DNA of 64,000 nt. It comes from Nitrobacteraceae bacterium AZCC 2146 (GTDB lineage: Bacteria > Pseudomonadota > Alphaproteobacteria > Rhizobiales > Xanthobacteraceae). This document shows, piece by piece, positions 27,051-38,251 of the stretch. The number at the start of each line of letters is the position of its first letter. Positions within the stretch are counted from its first letter, which is position 1. The position numbers and the translations under genes were made by a program. The DNA is taken from positions 5,692,001 to 5,756,000 of the forward strand of contig JBAGRP010000001.1 of NCBI GenBank assembly GCA_036924855.1, given 5' to 3'. The notes below the pieces were generated by a model that worked only from the letters and a program-made list of their open reading frames with translations, was not told the origin of the DNA and did no database searches.

Positions 27051-28130
27051 TTATCCCCGATAATCCCGCACCCGCTTCACCATCTGCTCCACATGGGCGA
27101 TCGGCGTTTCCGGCTGGATGCCGTGGCCGAGGTTGAAGATCAGCCGGCCCGACGCGTAGTTCGCCAGCACGTCGTCGATCGAGCGATCCAGCGCAGCGCC
27201 GCCGGCGATCAGCGCCAGCGGATCGAGATTGCCCTGCACTGCGACGCGGCTCTGCACGCGCTCGCGGATGAACGCGGGTTCCGCGGCCCAGTCGATGCTG
27301 ACGGCGTCGACGCCGGTGGCTTCCACATAGGCCGGAAGCAGCGCACCGGCGCCCCGCGGAAAGCCGATGATCTTTGCATCCGGCACTTTGGCACGCACGC
27401 CCTCGACGATGCGCTTGGTCGGCTCCACCGACCAGCGCTGGAATTCGCGCGGCGGCAGAATGCCGGCCCAGGTGTCGAAGATCTGCAGCACGTCGGCGCC
27501 GGCCTTCAGCTGGCCGAGCAGGTACACAATGGAATTCTCGACGATGGCGTCGATGATTTTGGCAAACGCTTCCGGATGCCGGTAGGCCATCATCCGTGCC
27601 GGAGCCTGGTCCGGCGTGCCCTGGCCCGCCACCATGTAGGTCGCCACCGTCCACGGCGCGCCGCAGAATCCGATCAGAGCGATCTTCGGATCGAGCTGCG
27701 CGCGGACCCGGCGCAATGCCTCGAACACCGGTTCGAGTTTCGTGAAGTCCGCCTGCGACGCCAGCGTCGCGACTTTCTCTGGACTGTCCAGGGGATCGAG
27801 CCGCGGGCCCTCGCCGACCTCGAAGCGTACCGAGCGGCCCAGCGCATAGGGGATCACCAGAATATCGGAGAAGATGATCGCGGCGTCGAAATTGAAACGC
27901 CGGATTGGTTGCAGCGTCACCTCGGCGGCGAAATCCGGATTGAAGCAGAGATCGAGGAAGCCACCGGCTTGCGCCCGCACCTCGCGATACTCCGGCAGGT
28001 AGCGGCCTGCCTGCCGCATCATCCACAGCGGCGGCACCGCCTGGCGGTGGCCGGCGAGAACATCGAGGAACGGTTTGGCGATCGGGGGCTGGGTCAAGCG
28101 GTGTTTCCGTGGTTGGTCGACAGGCGTCAT
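27051..28130 (-). CDS. hemE: Uroporphyrinogen decarboxylase
   Basis: 359 residues, normal length. Converts uroporphyrinogen III to coproporphyrinogen III in the cytosol. Signatures: [17 protein letters not shown] near the N-terminus (substrate-binding Arg residues), [12 protein letters not shown] in the middle, and the C-terminal [16 protein letters not shown]. Start ATG 28130. Divergent from hemF, whose product catalyses the next step, so the 171-bp gap probably holds promoters for both. Confidence 0.96.
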   Translation of the reverse strand: MTPVDQPRKHRLTQPPIAKPFLDVLAGHRQAVPPLWMMRQAGRYLPEYREVRAQAGGFLDLCFNPDFAAEVTLQPIRRFNFDAAIIFSDILVIPYALGRSVRFEVGEGPRLDPLDSPEKVATLASQADFTKLEPVFEALRRVRAQLDPKIALIGFCGAPWTVATYMVAGQGTPDQAPARMMAYRHPEAFAKIIDAIVENSIVYLLGQLKAGADVLQIFDTWAGILPPREFQRWSVEPTKRIVEGVRAKVPDAKIIGFPRGAGALLPAYVEATGVDAVSIDWAAEPAFIRERVQSRVAVQGNLDPLALIAGGAALDRSIDDVLANYASGRLIFNLGHGIQPETPIAHVEQMVKRVRDYRG

Positions 28131-28262
28131 TGCGGTTTCTGATACACTGCTGTCCGGCGCTTGGCGAGGTATGAACAGCCCGACATGCAGGCCGGGAGAA
28201 GGCCGCGGGCTTCAACGTGCGGGGCTGAAATTCGAGGAGTTGACCGAGCGGAGCGTGTGCTA

Positions 28263-28276
28263 TTGATGCAGCTCAA
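28263..28276 (+). promoter_or_regulatory. FNR/FixK-type box before hemF
   Basis: TTGATGCAGCTCAA is identical over 14 bases to the box before the micro-ORF at 9619. It ends 25 bases before the hemF ATG, too close for class II activation from that ATG, which favours repression of hemF or a role on divergent hemE. Confidence 0.6.
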
Positions 28277-28301
28277 TGTGCCGCAGAACTGAAAATCTAA
28301 A

Positions 28302-29201
28302 ATGACTGACATGAACATCATCGCCACATCGACCGGCCTCGCCGAACAGCACCGCGCGCAGGCAAAAGTCTGGTTTGAATCGCTGCGCGATCGCATCTGC
28401 GCTGAAGTCGAAGCGCTGGAGCGCGAGGCGCCCGCCGATCTTTTCCCCGGGGAACCAACCACTTTCACCTTCAAACCCTGGACCCGCGCCACCGGTAGCG
28501 GTGGCGGCACCGGCGGTTTCCTCAGTGGCGGCCGGCTGTTCGAAAAGATCGGAATCCATACGTCGTCGGCGAACGGAAAATTGTCGTCGGAAATGGCGAA
28601 GACGCTGCCGGGCGATGGCGTGCAGCTGGACTACGTTTCCACCAGCATCAGCCTGATCATGCATCCGCGCAGCCCGCGGGTGCCGACGGTGCATATGAAC
28701 ACCCGTTTTCTCTCGACAGCGCAGGGGTGGTTCGGCGGCGGCGCGGACCTGACGCCGATGCTGCCGGAGCAGCGCAGGGCAGATGCGCCGGATACGCTGA
28801 CCTTCCACGCCGCGATGCGCCGTGCCTGCGACGCCCACGATCCCGCTTACTACGAAAAATTCAAGGCCTGGGCCGACACCTATTTCTTCCTGCCGCATCG
28901 CGGCCAGGCCCGTGGCGTTGGCGGCATTTTTTACGATCATCTGAACAGCGGCGATTTCGACAAGGATTTCGCCTTTACCCGCGATGTCGGCTCCGCCTTT
29001 CTCGAGGTCTATCCGAAGATCGTCCGCGCGCGCATGCTGGAGCCTTGGACCGAAGCCGAACGCGCGCAACAACTCGCCTGCCGCGGACTTTATGTCGAAT
29101 TCAATCTGCTCTACGACAAAGGCACCATGTTCGGCCTGCAGACCGGCGGTAACATCGAAACCATTTTGAGCTCGATGCCGCCATTGGTGAGCTGGAGCTG
29201 A
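28302..29201 (+). CDS. hemF: Oxygen-dependent coproporphyrinogen III oxidase
   Basis: 299 residues. Oxidatively decarboxylates coproporphyrinogen III to protoporphyrinogen IX using O2. Motifs: GSGGGTGGFLSGG, SLIMHPRSPRVPTVHMNTR (substrate-binding His), WFGGGADLTP, LPHRGQARGVGGIFYDHL and the final GLQTGGNIETILSSMPPLVSW. The C-terminus stops soon after MPPL, which matches what I recall for rhizobial HemF, so the nearby insertion element has not truncated it. ATG 28302 preferred; ATG 28311 is a possible alternative. The FNR-type box upstream suggests oxygen-linked control. Confidence 0.94.
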   Translation: MTDMNIIATSTGLAEQHRAQAKVWFESLRDRICAEVEALEREAPADLFPGEPTTFTFKPWTRATGSGGGTGGFLSGGRLFEKIGIHTSSANGKLSSEMAKTLPGDGVQLDYVSTSISLIMHPRSPRVPTVHMNTRFLSTAQGWFGGGADLTPMLPEQRRADAPDTLTFHAAMRRACDAHDPAYYEKFKAWADTYFFLPHRGQARGVGGIFYDHLNSGDFDKDFAFTRDVGSAFLEVYPKIVRARMLEPWTEAERAQQLACRGLYVEFNLLYDKGTMFGLQTGGNIETILSSMPPLVSWS

Positions 29202-29238
29202 CGGACGACAATTTCCCCGGTCCCGGTATTGACAAAAA

Positions 29239-29263
29239 TCGCACTTATATACTTGACAAAAGT
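29239..29263 (+). repeat. Left terminal inverted repeat
   Basis: Starts TCGCACTTATATACTTG and ends ACAAAAGT; all 25 bases are the reverse complement of 32078-32102. Confidence 0.85.
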
Positions 29264-29302
29264 AAGATGAGCTTCTAAAACGTGGTCATTGGAGCAAAAG
29301 CC

Positions 29303-30238
29303 ATGACCGCCGTTTTCCAAGACCCCATGTTTCAGGACGAAGATAAGGCCCGCGAAGCCCTTGAGGCTGTTCGCTGGCCCGATGGCGCGATCTGCCCTCA
29401 TTGCGGCTCCAGCGACCCCGACAAGCTCGCCAAGATCGGCGGCACCAAGAAATCCCATCGTCCCGGCCTGTACTATTGCAACGACTGCAAAGGCCAGTTC
29501 ACCGTGACCGTTGGTACTGTGTTCGAACGCTCCAAGGTGCCTTTGACCAAGTGGTGGATGGCTGCGCACATGATGAACTCAGGCAAGAACGGCGTTTCTG
29601 CCCATGAGATCCATCGTGCCCTTGGCGTCACCTACAAGACCGCGTGGTTCATGATGCACCGCTTGCGCGAAGCTATGATCGTCTCCAATCCCGGCCCCAT
29701 GGGCGAGAATGGCGGCAACGTGCAAGCCGACGAAACCTATCACCTCAATACGTCCAAGCGCGCCAAGGGCTACAAGAAGGGCCATTCGAACAAGGCCAGT
29801 ATAGTTGCCCTCATTGACGAGAACACCGGCACTGTCCGCACCTTTCACGTCAAGAAGGGCGCAACCGCCGATAAGGTACGCGATATCCTTTTCACCAACG
29901 TGAAGCGCAAGGCCACCCTCGTTACCGACGAGAGCGCGCTTTACACCTATACCGGCAAGGCGTTTGGCGACCACCAGACGATGAACCACACAGGCCGCGA
30001 GTACGTGAACAAGGAAGGCTTCACGACCAACAACGTCGAGAACTTCTTTGGCGTATTCAAGCGCGGTATGCGCGGCACCTATACGTTCTGCGGTGAACAG
30101 CACCTTCACCGCTACCTGACGGAATTCGAATTCCGCTATAACAATCGCTCCGGACTTGGGTTCACCGATGGGGAACGGACGGCGAAGGCTCTCAAGGGTA
30201 TCGAGGGCAAGCGCCTGACGTACCGGCCGACTAACTAA
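29303..30238 (+). CDS. ISXO2-like transposase (IS1595 family)
   Basis: 311 residues. An N-terminal zinc ribbon uses Cys31, Cys34, Cys59 and Cys62 (CPHC and CNDC). A helix-turn-helix-like part follows (VSAHEIHRALGVTYKTAWFMMHRLREA). The DDE catalytic residues are in QADETYH (Asp143), VTDESALY (Asp209) and TNNVENFFGVFKRG (Glu246). GGAG lies seven bases before ATG 29303; a GTG at 29282 is also in frame. The enzyme appears full length and intact, so the element may still move. Confidence 0.92.
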   Translation: MTAVFQDPMFQDEDKAREALEAVRWPDGAICPHCGSSDPDKLAKIGGTKKSHRPGLYYCNDCKGQFTVTVGTVFERSKVPLTKWWMAAHMMNSGKNGVSAHEIHRALGVTYKTAWFMMHRLREAMIVSNPGPMGENGGNVQADETYHLNTSKRAKGYKKGHSNKASIVALIDENTGTVRTFHVKKGATADKVRDILFTNVKRKATLVTDESALYTYTGKAFGDHQTMNHTGREYVNKEGFTTNNVENFFGVFKRGMRGTYTFCGEQHLHRYLTEFEFRYNNRSGLGFTDGERTAKALKGIEGKRLTYRPTN

Positions 30239-30391
30239 AATCACCCATAAGAAACAGGCCGCTAAGCGATTCCGGGCTTGGCACAAAACGAAAGGTTAAC
30301 ATCCGGTAATACAAATAATTTGGAATACCGGTTGAACAAACCCGTAAAATACGTATTATCCGTAAATGCCATTCGCTAGGAGGCATTGTAA

Positions 30392-30655
30392 ATGCGCGTA
30401 ACTGCAACCGAATTTGCCAAAAATTTTGGGCGTTACCAAGATGAGGCTCGCGAAGAGCCTATTGAAGTCACGACTCATGACCGCACCACCGGCTATTTTG
30501 TTTCTCCTCGCGCGTATGAAGAGTTCCAAGAGCTACGTGCAAAATCTCGCCAAAATCTACAGGTCGGTGCGCTGAGCCCTGAGACCGTAGAACTGATCCG
30601 TTCTAGTAAGATGTCTGATCGTCATGATGCGCTCAACGCGCTTCTTGACAACTAG
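30392..30655 (+). CDS. Antitoxin, Phd/YefM-like
   Basis: 87 residues. RVTATEFAKNFGRYQDEA is the Phd/YefM DNA-binding N-terminus, followed by EPIEVTTHDRTTGYFVSPRAYEEF. The C-terminal 35 residues would wrap the toxin. AGGAGG lies eight bases before the ATG. A small palindrome AATACGTATT at 30348-30357 could be its operator. Ten bases separate it from the toxin gene. Passenger of the transposable element; stabilisation of the element is the likely benefit. Confidence 0.82.
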   Translation: MRVTATEFAKNFGRYQDEAREEPIEVTTHDRTTGYFVSPRAYEEFQELRAKSRQNLQVGALSPETVELIRSSKMSDRHDALNALLDN

Positions 30656-30665
30656 ACAACACTGA

Positions 30666-31103
30666 ATGCCCCTTCCTACTCCAGAAGCGGGCTTGGTAAT
30701 TCGCTACGAGTTTTTGTGGCACAACGAACATGAAGCGGGCGAAGAAGACGGCAAAAAGAAGCGCCCTTGCGCTATCATTGTCGCCTCGAAAATTGATCAA
30801 GGCCGAACGTCTGTAATCGTAGCTCCCATTACTCATACCAAGCCGGATGATGGACGAGGCGTCGAATTGCCGATGCGCGTTCGCCAAAGCCTTGGCCTCG
30901 ATGATCTGCCATCGTGGGTGATTATTGATGAGCTAAATCAGTTCATGTGGCCCGGTTACCACATCCATCCAATCGATAATTCTCTACCGGCAAAGTTTGA
31001 GTTTGGATTTTTGCCTCCGAAATTATTCGAAGAAGTTCGCGACAAGATCGCAAACTTGGACAAAGAAAAGAAAAAGACCGTCAATCGGGACGAAGTAGCT
31101 TAG
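30666..31103 (+). CDS. Putative toxin, PemK/MazF-like
   Basis: 145 residues. GLVIRYEFLWHNEHEAGEE at the start, KRPCAIIVASKI, VIVAPITHTKP and SWVIIDELNQFMWPG follow the barrel pattern of PemK/MazF-like endoribonucleases (R/KPR-hydrophobic strand, then P-I-T-H). The C-terminal half is longer than in classic MazF. Its place directly after a Phd/YefM-type antitoxin supports a toxin role. The 3' end overlaps the minus-strand small ORF by 23 bases. Confidence 0.7.
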   Translation: MPLPTPEAGLVIRYEFLWHNEHEAGEEDGKKKRPCAIIVASKIDQGRTSVIVAPITHTKPDDGRGVELPMRVRQSLGLDDLPSWVIIDELNQFMWPGYHIHPIDNSLPAKFEFGFLPPKLFEEVRDKIANLDKEKKKTVNRDEVA

Positions 31104-31239
31104 TACGCTTTGGCGCCTTCGCCTTCTTCGCTGGTTTTTCCTTCTTCCCGACCTTCATAGCCTCGTGCGGCTTTGGCTTCATGCGCACGAGAGCGCCCAT
31201 CAATTTTCTAGTGCCAACGAGATTGGATTCTTTAGCCAT
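31081..31239 (-). CDS. Small Lys/Pro-rich protein, unknown
   Basis: 52 residues starting MAKESNLVGTRKLMGALVRM, then a Pro-His-Glu-Met segment and a Lys/Ala-rich basic tail. AAGGGA lies upstream of ATG 31239. I recall similar small rhizobial ORFs near insertion elements but cannot verify that here. The basic tail could bind nucleic acid. Its ATG overlaps the ATG of the divergent gene on the plus strand by two bases. Confidence 0.5.
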   Translation of the reverse strand: MAKESNLVGTRKLMGALVRMKPKPHEAMKVGKKEKPAKKAKAPKRTKLLRPD

Positions 31240-32038
31240 GATAGATCCCTTTAATGGACCCAAATTAGTGCTTAACGAAGGGGCGAAAAAACACATCGAT
31301 GAGTTTAACACCAGTGAGGCCGAGTTCTTCAACGCAAAGCCATATACTTCGGTCGCCGAGATAGATGGCAAAACGGGGGACCTGGTCCACAAGGTCAAAC
31401 TCACGACCATGCCCTCGGATCGACTTCGCTATATCACCTACTCGGCTTTTAACGACCTCAAAAACGCCCTTGATCAAGCCGTCTGTGCCGCCTGCCTCGT
31501 ATTGGATGGGCCAAAGGTCATCAAGAATGCCTATTTCCCCTTCGCCGAAAATCCTAACGATTTGGCTGGGATGCTTAAAAGCGACAGGTACAGCGACATC
31601 CCAGCCTCGCTCCACCCCTTCTTGAATGGATTGGAGCCTTACCCGACTAGTGACAGTTACGGCGGGGGAGACGACATTCTCCGAAGCTTCGGCAAAGTCG
31701 CCAACCCGAACAAACACCAAATCCCTTTGTCTATCGGGATTCAACAACTCAGCGGAGCCTACTCCGTCAAATCCCTTCAGCTGACCCACGTCACGCACTT
31801 CCAAGACCCCTTCTGGGACAGCGCGAAAAATGAGATTGTAATCGCCCGCACAAAGCCCACCGGAACATGCCAATACGATCTCGCCATGCCCTTCTACATA
31901 AGCCTCGCTGAAGCTGGTCCTTTGACTAGCCAACCAGTCTCGGGAGTTTTGGGCCAAATGGCGAGCAAAGTAGACCGCATCATCGGCGGTTTTGAAGCGG
32001 AGACCACTCGCATCCTGCGCGAACGCGGAGCCTCCTGA
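31238..32038 (+). CDS. Transposon passenger protein of unknown function
   Basis: 266 residues from ATG 31238. No signal peptide or membrane segment. The sequence contains LRYITYSAFNDLKNALDQAV, then YFPFAENPNDL, HPFLNGLEPYP and ILRSFGKVANPNKHQIPLS. The N-x-N-K-H pattern recurs in several uncharacterised bacterial families with a helical core, but I cannot name one. An in-frame ATG at 31181 would extend it back into the antisense small gene. Part of the IS1595-type element, just inside its right end. Confidence 0.6.
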   Translation: MIDPFNGPKLVLNEGAKKHIDEFNTSEAEFFNAKPYTSVAEIDGKTGDLVHKVKLTTMPSDRLRYITYSAFNDLKNALDQAVCAACLVLDGPKVIKNAYFPFAENPNDLAGMLKSDRYSDIPASLHPFLNGLEPYPTSDSYGGGDDILRSFGKVANPNKHQIPLSIGIQQLSGAYSVKSLQLTHVTHFQDPFWDSAKNEIVIARTKPTGTCQYDLAMPFYISLAEAGPLTSQPVSGVLGQMASKVDRIIGGFEAETTRILRERGAS

Positions 32039-32077
32039 AGCGCTGCCCTGTCGCCCGACAGTCATAGGACTAAACTC

Positions 32078-32102
32078 ACTTTTGTCAAGTATATAAGTGC
32101 GA
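32078..32102 (-). repeat. Right terminal inverted repeat
   Basis: ACTTTTGTCAAGTATATAAG then TGCGA, the perfect reverse complement of the left repeat at 29239-29263. Confidence 0.85.
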
Positions 32103-32229
32103 CAAAAATCCTAGTATGATTATAGTCCCTTCGTCCTGTCCGTGAGGGGCGCTTCTAGAGGCGATCCTGAAGTGGGACAGAGTGTCGGGGCGGGGTAACC
32201 CAATCCGGCCGGAGTGCGGCGCCTGCGGT

Positions 32230-32491
32230 CGTGCCTCGCAAGCACGGACTCGGGAGGCCTTGGGTAGCCGTCCGACCCCACTACGGGGGTCTGCTCTTCG
32301 TGAGCTGGACGGGTGCGGGTGAAGGCGGGCGAAAGCCGGCTGGATAGATGCCCAGTACCCGGAAGCACGGCCCCGAAGCCCAAAATCGCCGCTGGCGGCG
32401 CGCCGCAAGGCGTTGCGCGGTCTGCAAAGACCGCGACGAATACCACCACCCGCGCCGACCGGCGCGCTGCCACCCCTCACATTTTGAGGGG
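32230..32491. other. Dense hairpin array, candidate structured RNA or repeat
   Basis: The 465-bp gap between the transposable element and cbbR has no convincing gene. It holds at least six perfect hairpins: CGTGC/GCACG (32230-32246), GACCCC/GGGGTC (32274-32291), CGCCG-CTGG-CGGCG (32387-32400), CGCC-GCAA-GGCG (32401-32412), CGCGGTCT-GCAA-AGACCGCG (32416-32435), CGCGCC-GACC-GGCGCG (32451-32466) and CCCCTCA/TGAGGGG (32473-32491). GGC-GAAA-GCC is at 32328-32337. Three loops are GNRA tetraloops, which point to folding as RNA. Short open frames on both strands look spurious. Strand undetermined. Confidence 0.45.
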
Positions 32492-32575
32492 AAGTGCTCA
32501 CACCTCGGACGCATCACGCGCCGCGAGAATGCGAGAGCTTGGCTGTTTGAAATTCAAAGCGCGCGACGCCGCCGG

Positions 32576-33535
32576 TCAATCCCGCTTGGAGGGGCGCGTC
32601 AATCGGAGGCGTCCCTGCATGCGCGGCAGGAACTGCGCGCCCTGCGCGCCCAGGAACTGCCGCATCGCCTGCGCGGGCGGCAGCAGCACCTTGTCCTTCC
32701 TGTTGACGACAAACCATTGCCGGACGATCGGCAGGCCCACGACATCCAGCATCGTCAGCCGGCGCTCGTCGAGTTCGGTTGCCACCGTGTGCGCGGAAAT
32801 AAATGCGATGCCGAGGCCGGCGATGACGGCCTGCTTGATGGTTTCGTTGCTGCTCATCTCCATGCCGATCACCGGCCGAACGCCTGCGGTTTCGAACAGC
32901 TGTTCCATCAGGCCGCGTGTTCCCGAACCGGGCTCGCGCGTCAAGAATGTTTCCCCCGCGAGATCGGTCAGGGCCAGCCCCGGCTTTCGCGCCAGACGAT
33001 GCCCGGTCGGCGCGATGATGACATGGGGGTGATCGCCGATCAGATGCACATCCATCTCGATATCCACCGGCGGCCGGCCCATGATCGCGATATCGAGATC
33101 GTAGCCGCGCAGTGCCGCGCCGATTTCCTGGCGGTTGCCGATCGTCAACTTGATCTCGATCTCCGGGTGCAATCTGGAAAATCCCGAGATCGCGAACGGG
33201 ACGAAGTATTTTGCGGTGCTGACGGCACCGATCGAAATCCGCCCCCCGGTTTTCCCCGCCATCATCTCCAGCGATGTCGCGCACGCCGCCAGTGCCGCCT
33301 CGATCCGCTCCGACAGCGCCAGCACCTCGCGGCCCGCATCGGTCAGCAGCATGCCGTCGCCGGTGCGCTGGATCAGCGGTAATCCGGCGAGCGCTTGCAG
33401 GTTGCGCAGCTGCAGGGTGACCGCTGGCTGGGTGAGGTGCAGCTTCGCCGCCGCCGCCGTGATGCTGCCATTGGCGGAGAGGGCTGCGAGCGCCCGCAGC
33501 TGCCGGATCGAGACGTCGCGAAACCGCTTCGACAT
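32576..33535 (-). CDS. cbbR: LysR-type regulator of the Calvin cycle operon (CbbR)
   Basis: 319 residues. The N-terminal helix-turn-helix ([40 protein letters not shown]) and effector domain ([42 protein letters not shown]) match CbbR. It lies divergent from cbbF with a 156-bp intergenic region. CbbR activates cbb transcription in response to metabolites such as RuBP or NADPH; the effector here is unknown. Confidence 0.93.
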   Translation of the reverse strand: MSKRFRDVSIRQLRALAALSANGSITAAAAKLHLTQPAVTLQLRNLQALAGLPLIQRTGDGMLLTDAGREVLALSERIEAALAACATSLEMMAGKTGGRISIGAVSTAKYFVPFAISGFSRLHPEIEIKLTIGNRQEIGAALRGYDLDIAIMGRPPVDIEMDVHLIGDHPHVIIAPTGHRLARKPGLALTDLAGETFLTREPGSGTRGLMEQLFETAGVRPVIGMEMSSNETIKQAVIAGLGIAFISAHTVATELDERRLTMLDVVGLPIVRQWFVVNRKDKVLLPPAQAMRQFLGAQGAQFLPRMQGRLRLTRPSKRD

Positions 33536-33541
33536 ATAAGA

Positions 33542-33567
33542 ATAACTTTCGTTCCAGCGAAGATAAT
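33542..33567. promoter_or_regulatory. Imperfect dyad, candidate CbbR site
   Basis: ATAACTTTCG and GCGAAGATAAT form an imperfect inverted repeat around TTCCA, starting seven bases before the cbbR ATG and about 125 bp upstream of cbbF. Position and TNA-type symmetry fit a LysR operator. The match is 7 of 11 positions only. Confidence 0.35.
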
Positions 33568-33691
33568 GAAATTTCCTTTATTTAGCGGCGTGCGTCAATA
33601 TCTGTGGGCAACAGGAGCGGCCGTCTTCGGGCGGATCAATGCAGCCAACGCCTCATGCAAGAAGGGGCGGTGCATTTCCTGGGAGGCGACG

Positions 33692-34726
33692 ATGACCAAC
33701 GACCTGACACTGTTTCGGCATACCAATCTGTTCGCAGGGCAGGACCCCGTGCGGAGCGCGGTCGCGGCCGCGGTGGATGCCTTTGCCCGCGCGTCGATCG
33801 AGATTTCCGAACTGGTCGGCCACGGCGCGCTGGCTGGAATCACCGGGCAGGCGCAGGGCGGCCAGAACGCCGATGGCGACGTGCAGAAGGATCTCGACGT
33901 CCGCGCCGACCAGCTTATTCGCGAGGCCCTGAAGGAGGTGCCTTACGCGGCACTGGCCTCGGAAGAAGCCGAGACGCACGAAGTCGGCAACGCCTCAGGG
34001 CCGATCGCGATCGCCTACGACCCGCTCGACGGATCGTCGAACATCGAGACCAACATGACGGTGGGCACGATCTTCTCCATCATGCCAGCCACGGCAGGTG
34101 AAACGCCCTTCACCGGCAAAGGCAGCGCGCAGATCGCCGCCGGCTTTGTCGTCTACGGTCCGCAGACCTCACTGGTGCTGACGCTCGGCGACGGCGTCGA
34201 TATCTTCACGCTGGACCGCGCCGAGCGCTCCTACAAGTTGATCCGGCAGCGCGTGCAGATTCCGGTCGAGAGCGCCGAATACGCCATCAACGCCTCGAAC
34301 CATCGCCACTGGGAGCAGCCGGTGCGCGATTTCGTCGAGGAATGCCTCGCCGGCGAGGAAGGTCCGCGCAGCAAGAATTTCAACATGCGCTGGATTGCCT
34401 CGCTGGTCGCCGAGGCCTATCGCATCCTGATCCGCGGCGGCGTCTTCCTCTATCCGTCAGACGCCCGAGAAGGCTATGCCGATGGCCGTCTGCGGCTGCT
34501 CTATGAAGCGCACCCGATGGCCTTCATCGTCGAGCAGGCCGGCGGCAGCGCAACGACCGGCCGCGAGCGCATTCTCGATCTCGCACCATCCGCCATTCAC
34601 CAGCGCGTTCCGCTGATCATGGGTTCGATCAGCAAGGTTCGGCGCATCGAACTCCTGCATCTTGATCCCGCCGCCGCGACCAAAGCAGCTCCGCTATTCG
34701 CGCGACGGGGCCTTTTCCGTGTCTAG
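33692..34726 (+). CDS. cbbF: Fructose-1,6-bisphosphatase class I
   Basis: 344 residues. Hydrolyses fructose 1,6-bisphosphate (and probably sedoheptulose bisphosphate) in the Calvin cycle. The metal-binding signature [14 protein letters not shown] is at about 110-123, with ASEEAET before it, and [12 protein letters not shown] further on. GGGAGG lies five bases before ATG 33692. First gene of the cbbFPALSX operon; eight bases separate it from cbbP. Confidence 0.94.
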   Translation: MTNDLTLFRHTNLFAGQDPVRSAVAAAVDAFARASIEISELVGHGALAGITGQAQGGQNADGDVQKDLDVRADQLIREALKEVPYAALASEEAETHEVGNASGPIAIAYDPLDGSSNIETNMTVGTIFSIMPATAGETPFTGKGSAQIAAGFVVYGPQTSLVLTLGDGVDIFTLDRAERSYKLIRQRVQIPVESAEYAINASNHRHWEQPVRDFVEECLAGEEGPRSKNFNMRWIASLVAEAYRILIRGGVFLYPSDAREGYADGRLRLLYEAHPMAFIVEQAGGSATTGRERILDLAPSAIHQRVPLIMGSISKVRRIELLHLDPAAATKAAPLFARRGLFRV

Positions 34727-34734
34727 GGGCGCCC

Positions 34735-35610
34735 ATGTCGCGAAAGCATCCGATCATTTCGATCACCGGCTCGTCAGGCGCGGGCACCACCTCGGTGAAG
34801 CGAACATTCGAGCAGATCTTTCGCCGCGAGAAGGTTGAAGCGGCCTATATCGAAGGCGATGCGTTTCATCGCTACGACCGCCAGGATATGCGCAGCCGAA
34901 TGGCAGAAGAGGCGCAGCTCGGCAACAAGCACTTCAGCCATTTCAGCCCCGACACCAACCTGTTCGAGGAATTGGAGACCACGTTTCGCGACTACAGCAC
35001 GACCGGCTCCGGCAAGACCCGCTACTACATTCACAACGACGTCGAGGCCGAACTGCACGGCGGTTCGCCCGGCACTTTCACCGATTGGCAGAGGCTGCCG
35101 GACAACTCCGATCTGCTGTTCTATGAGGGCCTGCACGGCGCGGTGGTGACCGAGACGGTCAATGTCGCGCAATATGCCGACCTCAAGATCGGCGTCGTGC
35201 CGGTGATCAACCTGGAATGGATTCAGAAGCTGCATCGCGATCGCAGCGACCGCGGCTATTCCACCGAGGCCGTCACTGACACGATCTTGCGGCGAATGCC
35301 GGACTATATCCACTATATTTGCCCGCAGTTCACCGAAACCGACATCAATTTCCAGCGTGTGCCGACGGTCGATACCTCGAATCCCTTCATCGCGCGCTGG
35401 ATACCGACGCCGGATGAATCGATGGTGGTGATTCGCTTCAAGACGCCGCGCGGCATCGATTTTCCCTATCTGCTGTCGATGATCCCCAACAGCTTCATGT
35501 CGCGCGCGAACTCGATCGTCATTCACGGATCGAAGCTCGATCTGGCGATGCAGTTGATCCTGACGCCGCTGATCATGCAGTTGATCGAGCGCAAACGGGG
35601 CGCGAAATAA
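34735..35610 (+). CDS. cbbP: Phosphoribulokinase
   Basis: 291 residues, the normal size of the octameric proteobacterial enzyme. It phosphorylates ribulose 5-phosphate to RuBP. The P-loop is [16 protein letters not shown] near the N-terminus; [22 protein letters not shown] and the C-terminal [20 protein letters not shown] are conserved. It regenerates the RubisCO substrate and is one of two enzymes unique to the cycle. Confidence 0.96.
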   Translation: MSRKHPIISITGSSGAGTTSVKRTFEQIFRREKVEAAYIEGDAFHRYDRQDMRSRMAEEAQLGNKHFSHFSPDTNLFEELETTFRDYSTTGSGKTRYYIHNDVEAELHGGSPGTFTDWQRLPDNSDLLFYEGLHGAVVTETVNVAQYADLKIGVVPVINLEWIQKLHRDRSDRGYSTEAVTDTILRRMPDYIHYICPQFTETDINFQRVPTVDTSNPFIARWIPTPDESMVVIRFKTPRGIDFPYLLSMIPNSFMSRANSIVIHGSKLDLAMQLILTPLIMQLIERKRGAK

Positions 35611-35641
35611 CGATTGTCGAAAAAACCAGATCGGAGGACCC

Positions 35642-38240
<2,599 letters not shown>

Positions 38241-38251
38241 GGAGCACAACG

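Larger units (their letters stand above)
29231..32110. mobile_element. IS1595-family (ISXO2-like) element with passenger genes
   Basis: About 2.86 kb bounded by 25-bp perfect terminal inverted repeats (29239-29263 and 32078-32102). A 10-bp direct repeat, GACAAAAATC, flanks both ends (29231-29240, 32101-32110). Target duplications in this family are usually 8 bp, so the true border is uncertain by about 2 bp. It carries an ISXO2-like transposase, a Phd/YefM antitoxin, a PemK-like toxin, a small Lys/Pro-rich ORF and a 266-residue uncharacterised protein. The interior is visibly more AT-rich than the host genes. It landed 30 bp after the hemF stop. Confidence 0.85.

Noticed and set aside
28302..29201. 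Truncation of hemF by the downstream insertion element
   Set aside because: The C-terminus ends shortly after MPPL, as I recall for rhizobial HemF, and the element border is 30 bp beyond the stop codon.
32085..32501. 138-codon minus-strand ORF and overlapping short ORFs beside the transposon
   Set aside because: They cover the hairpin array, have Arg/Pro/Ala-rich low-information products and no ribosome sites; structured non-coding DNA explains them better.
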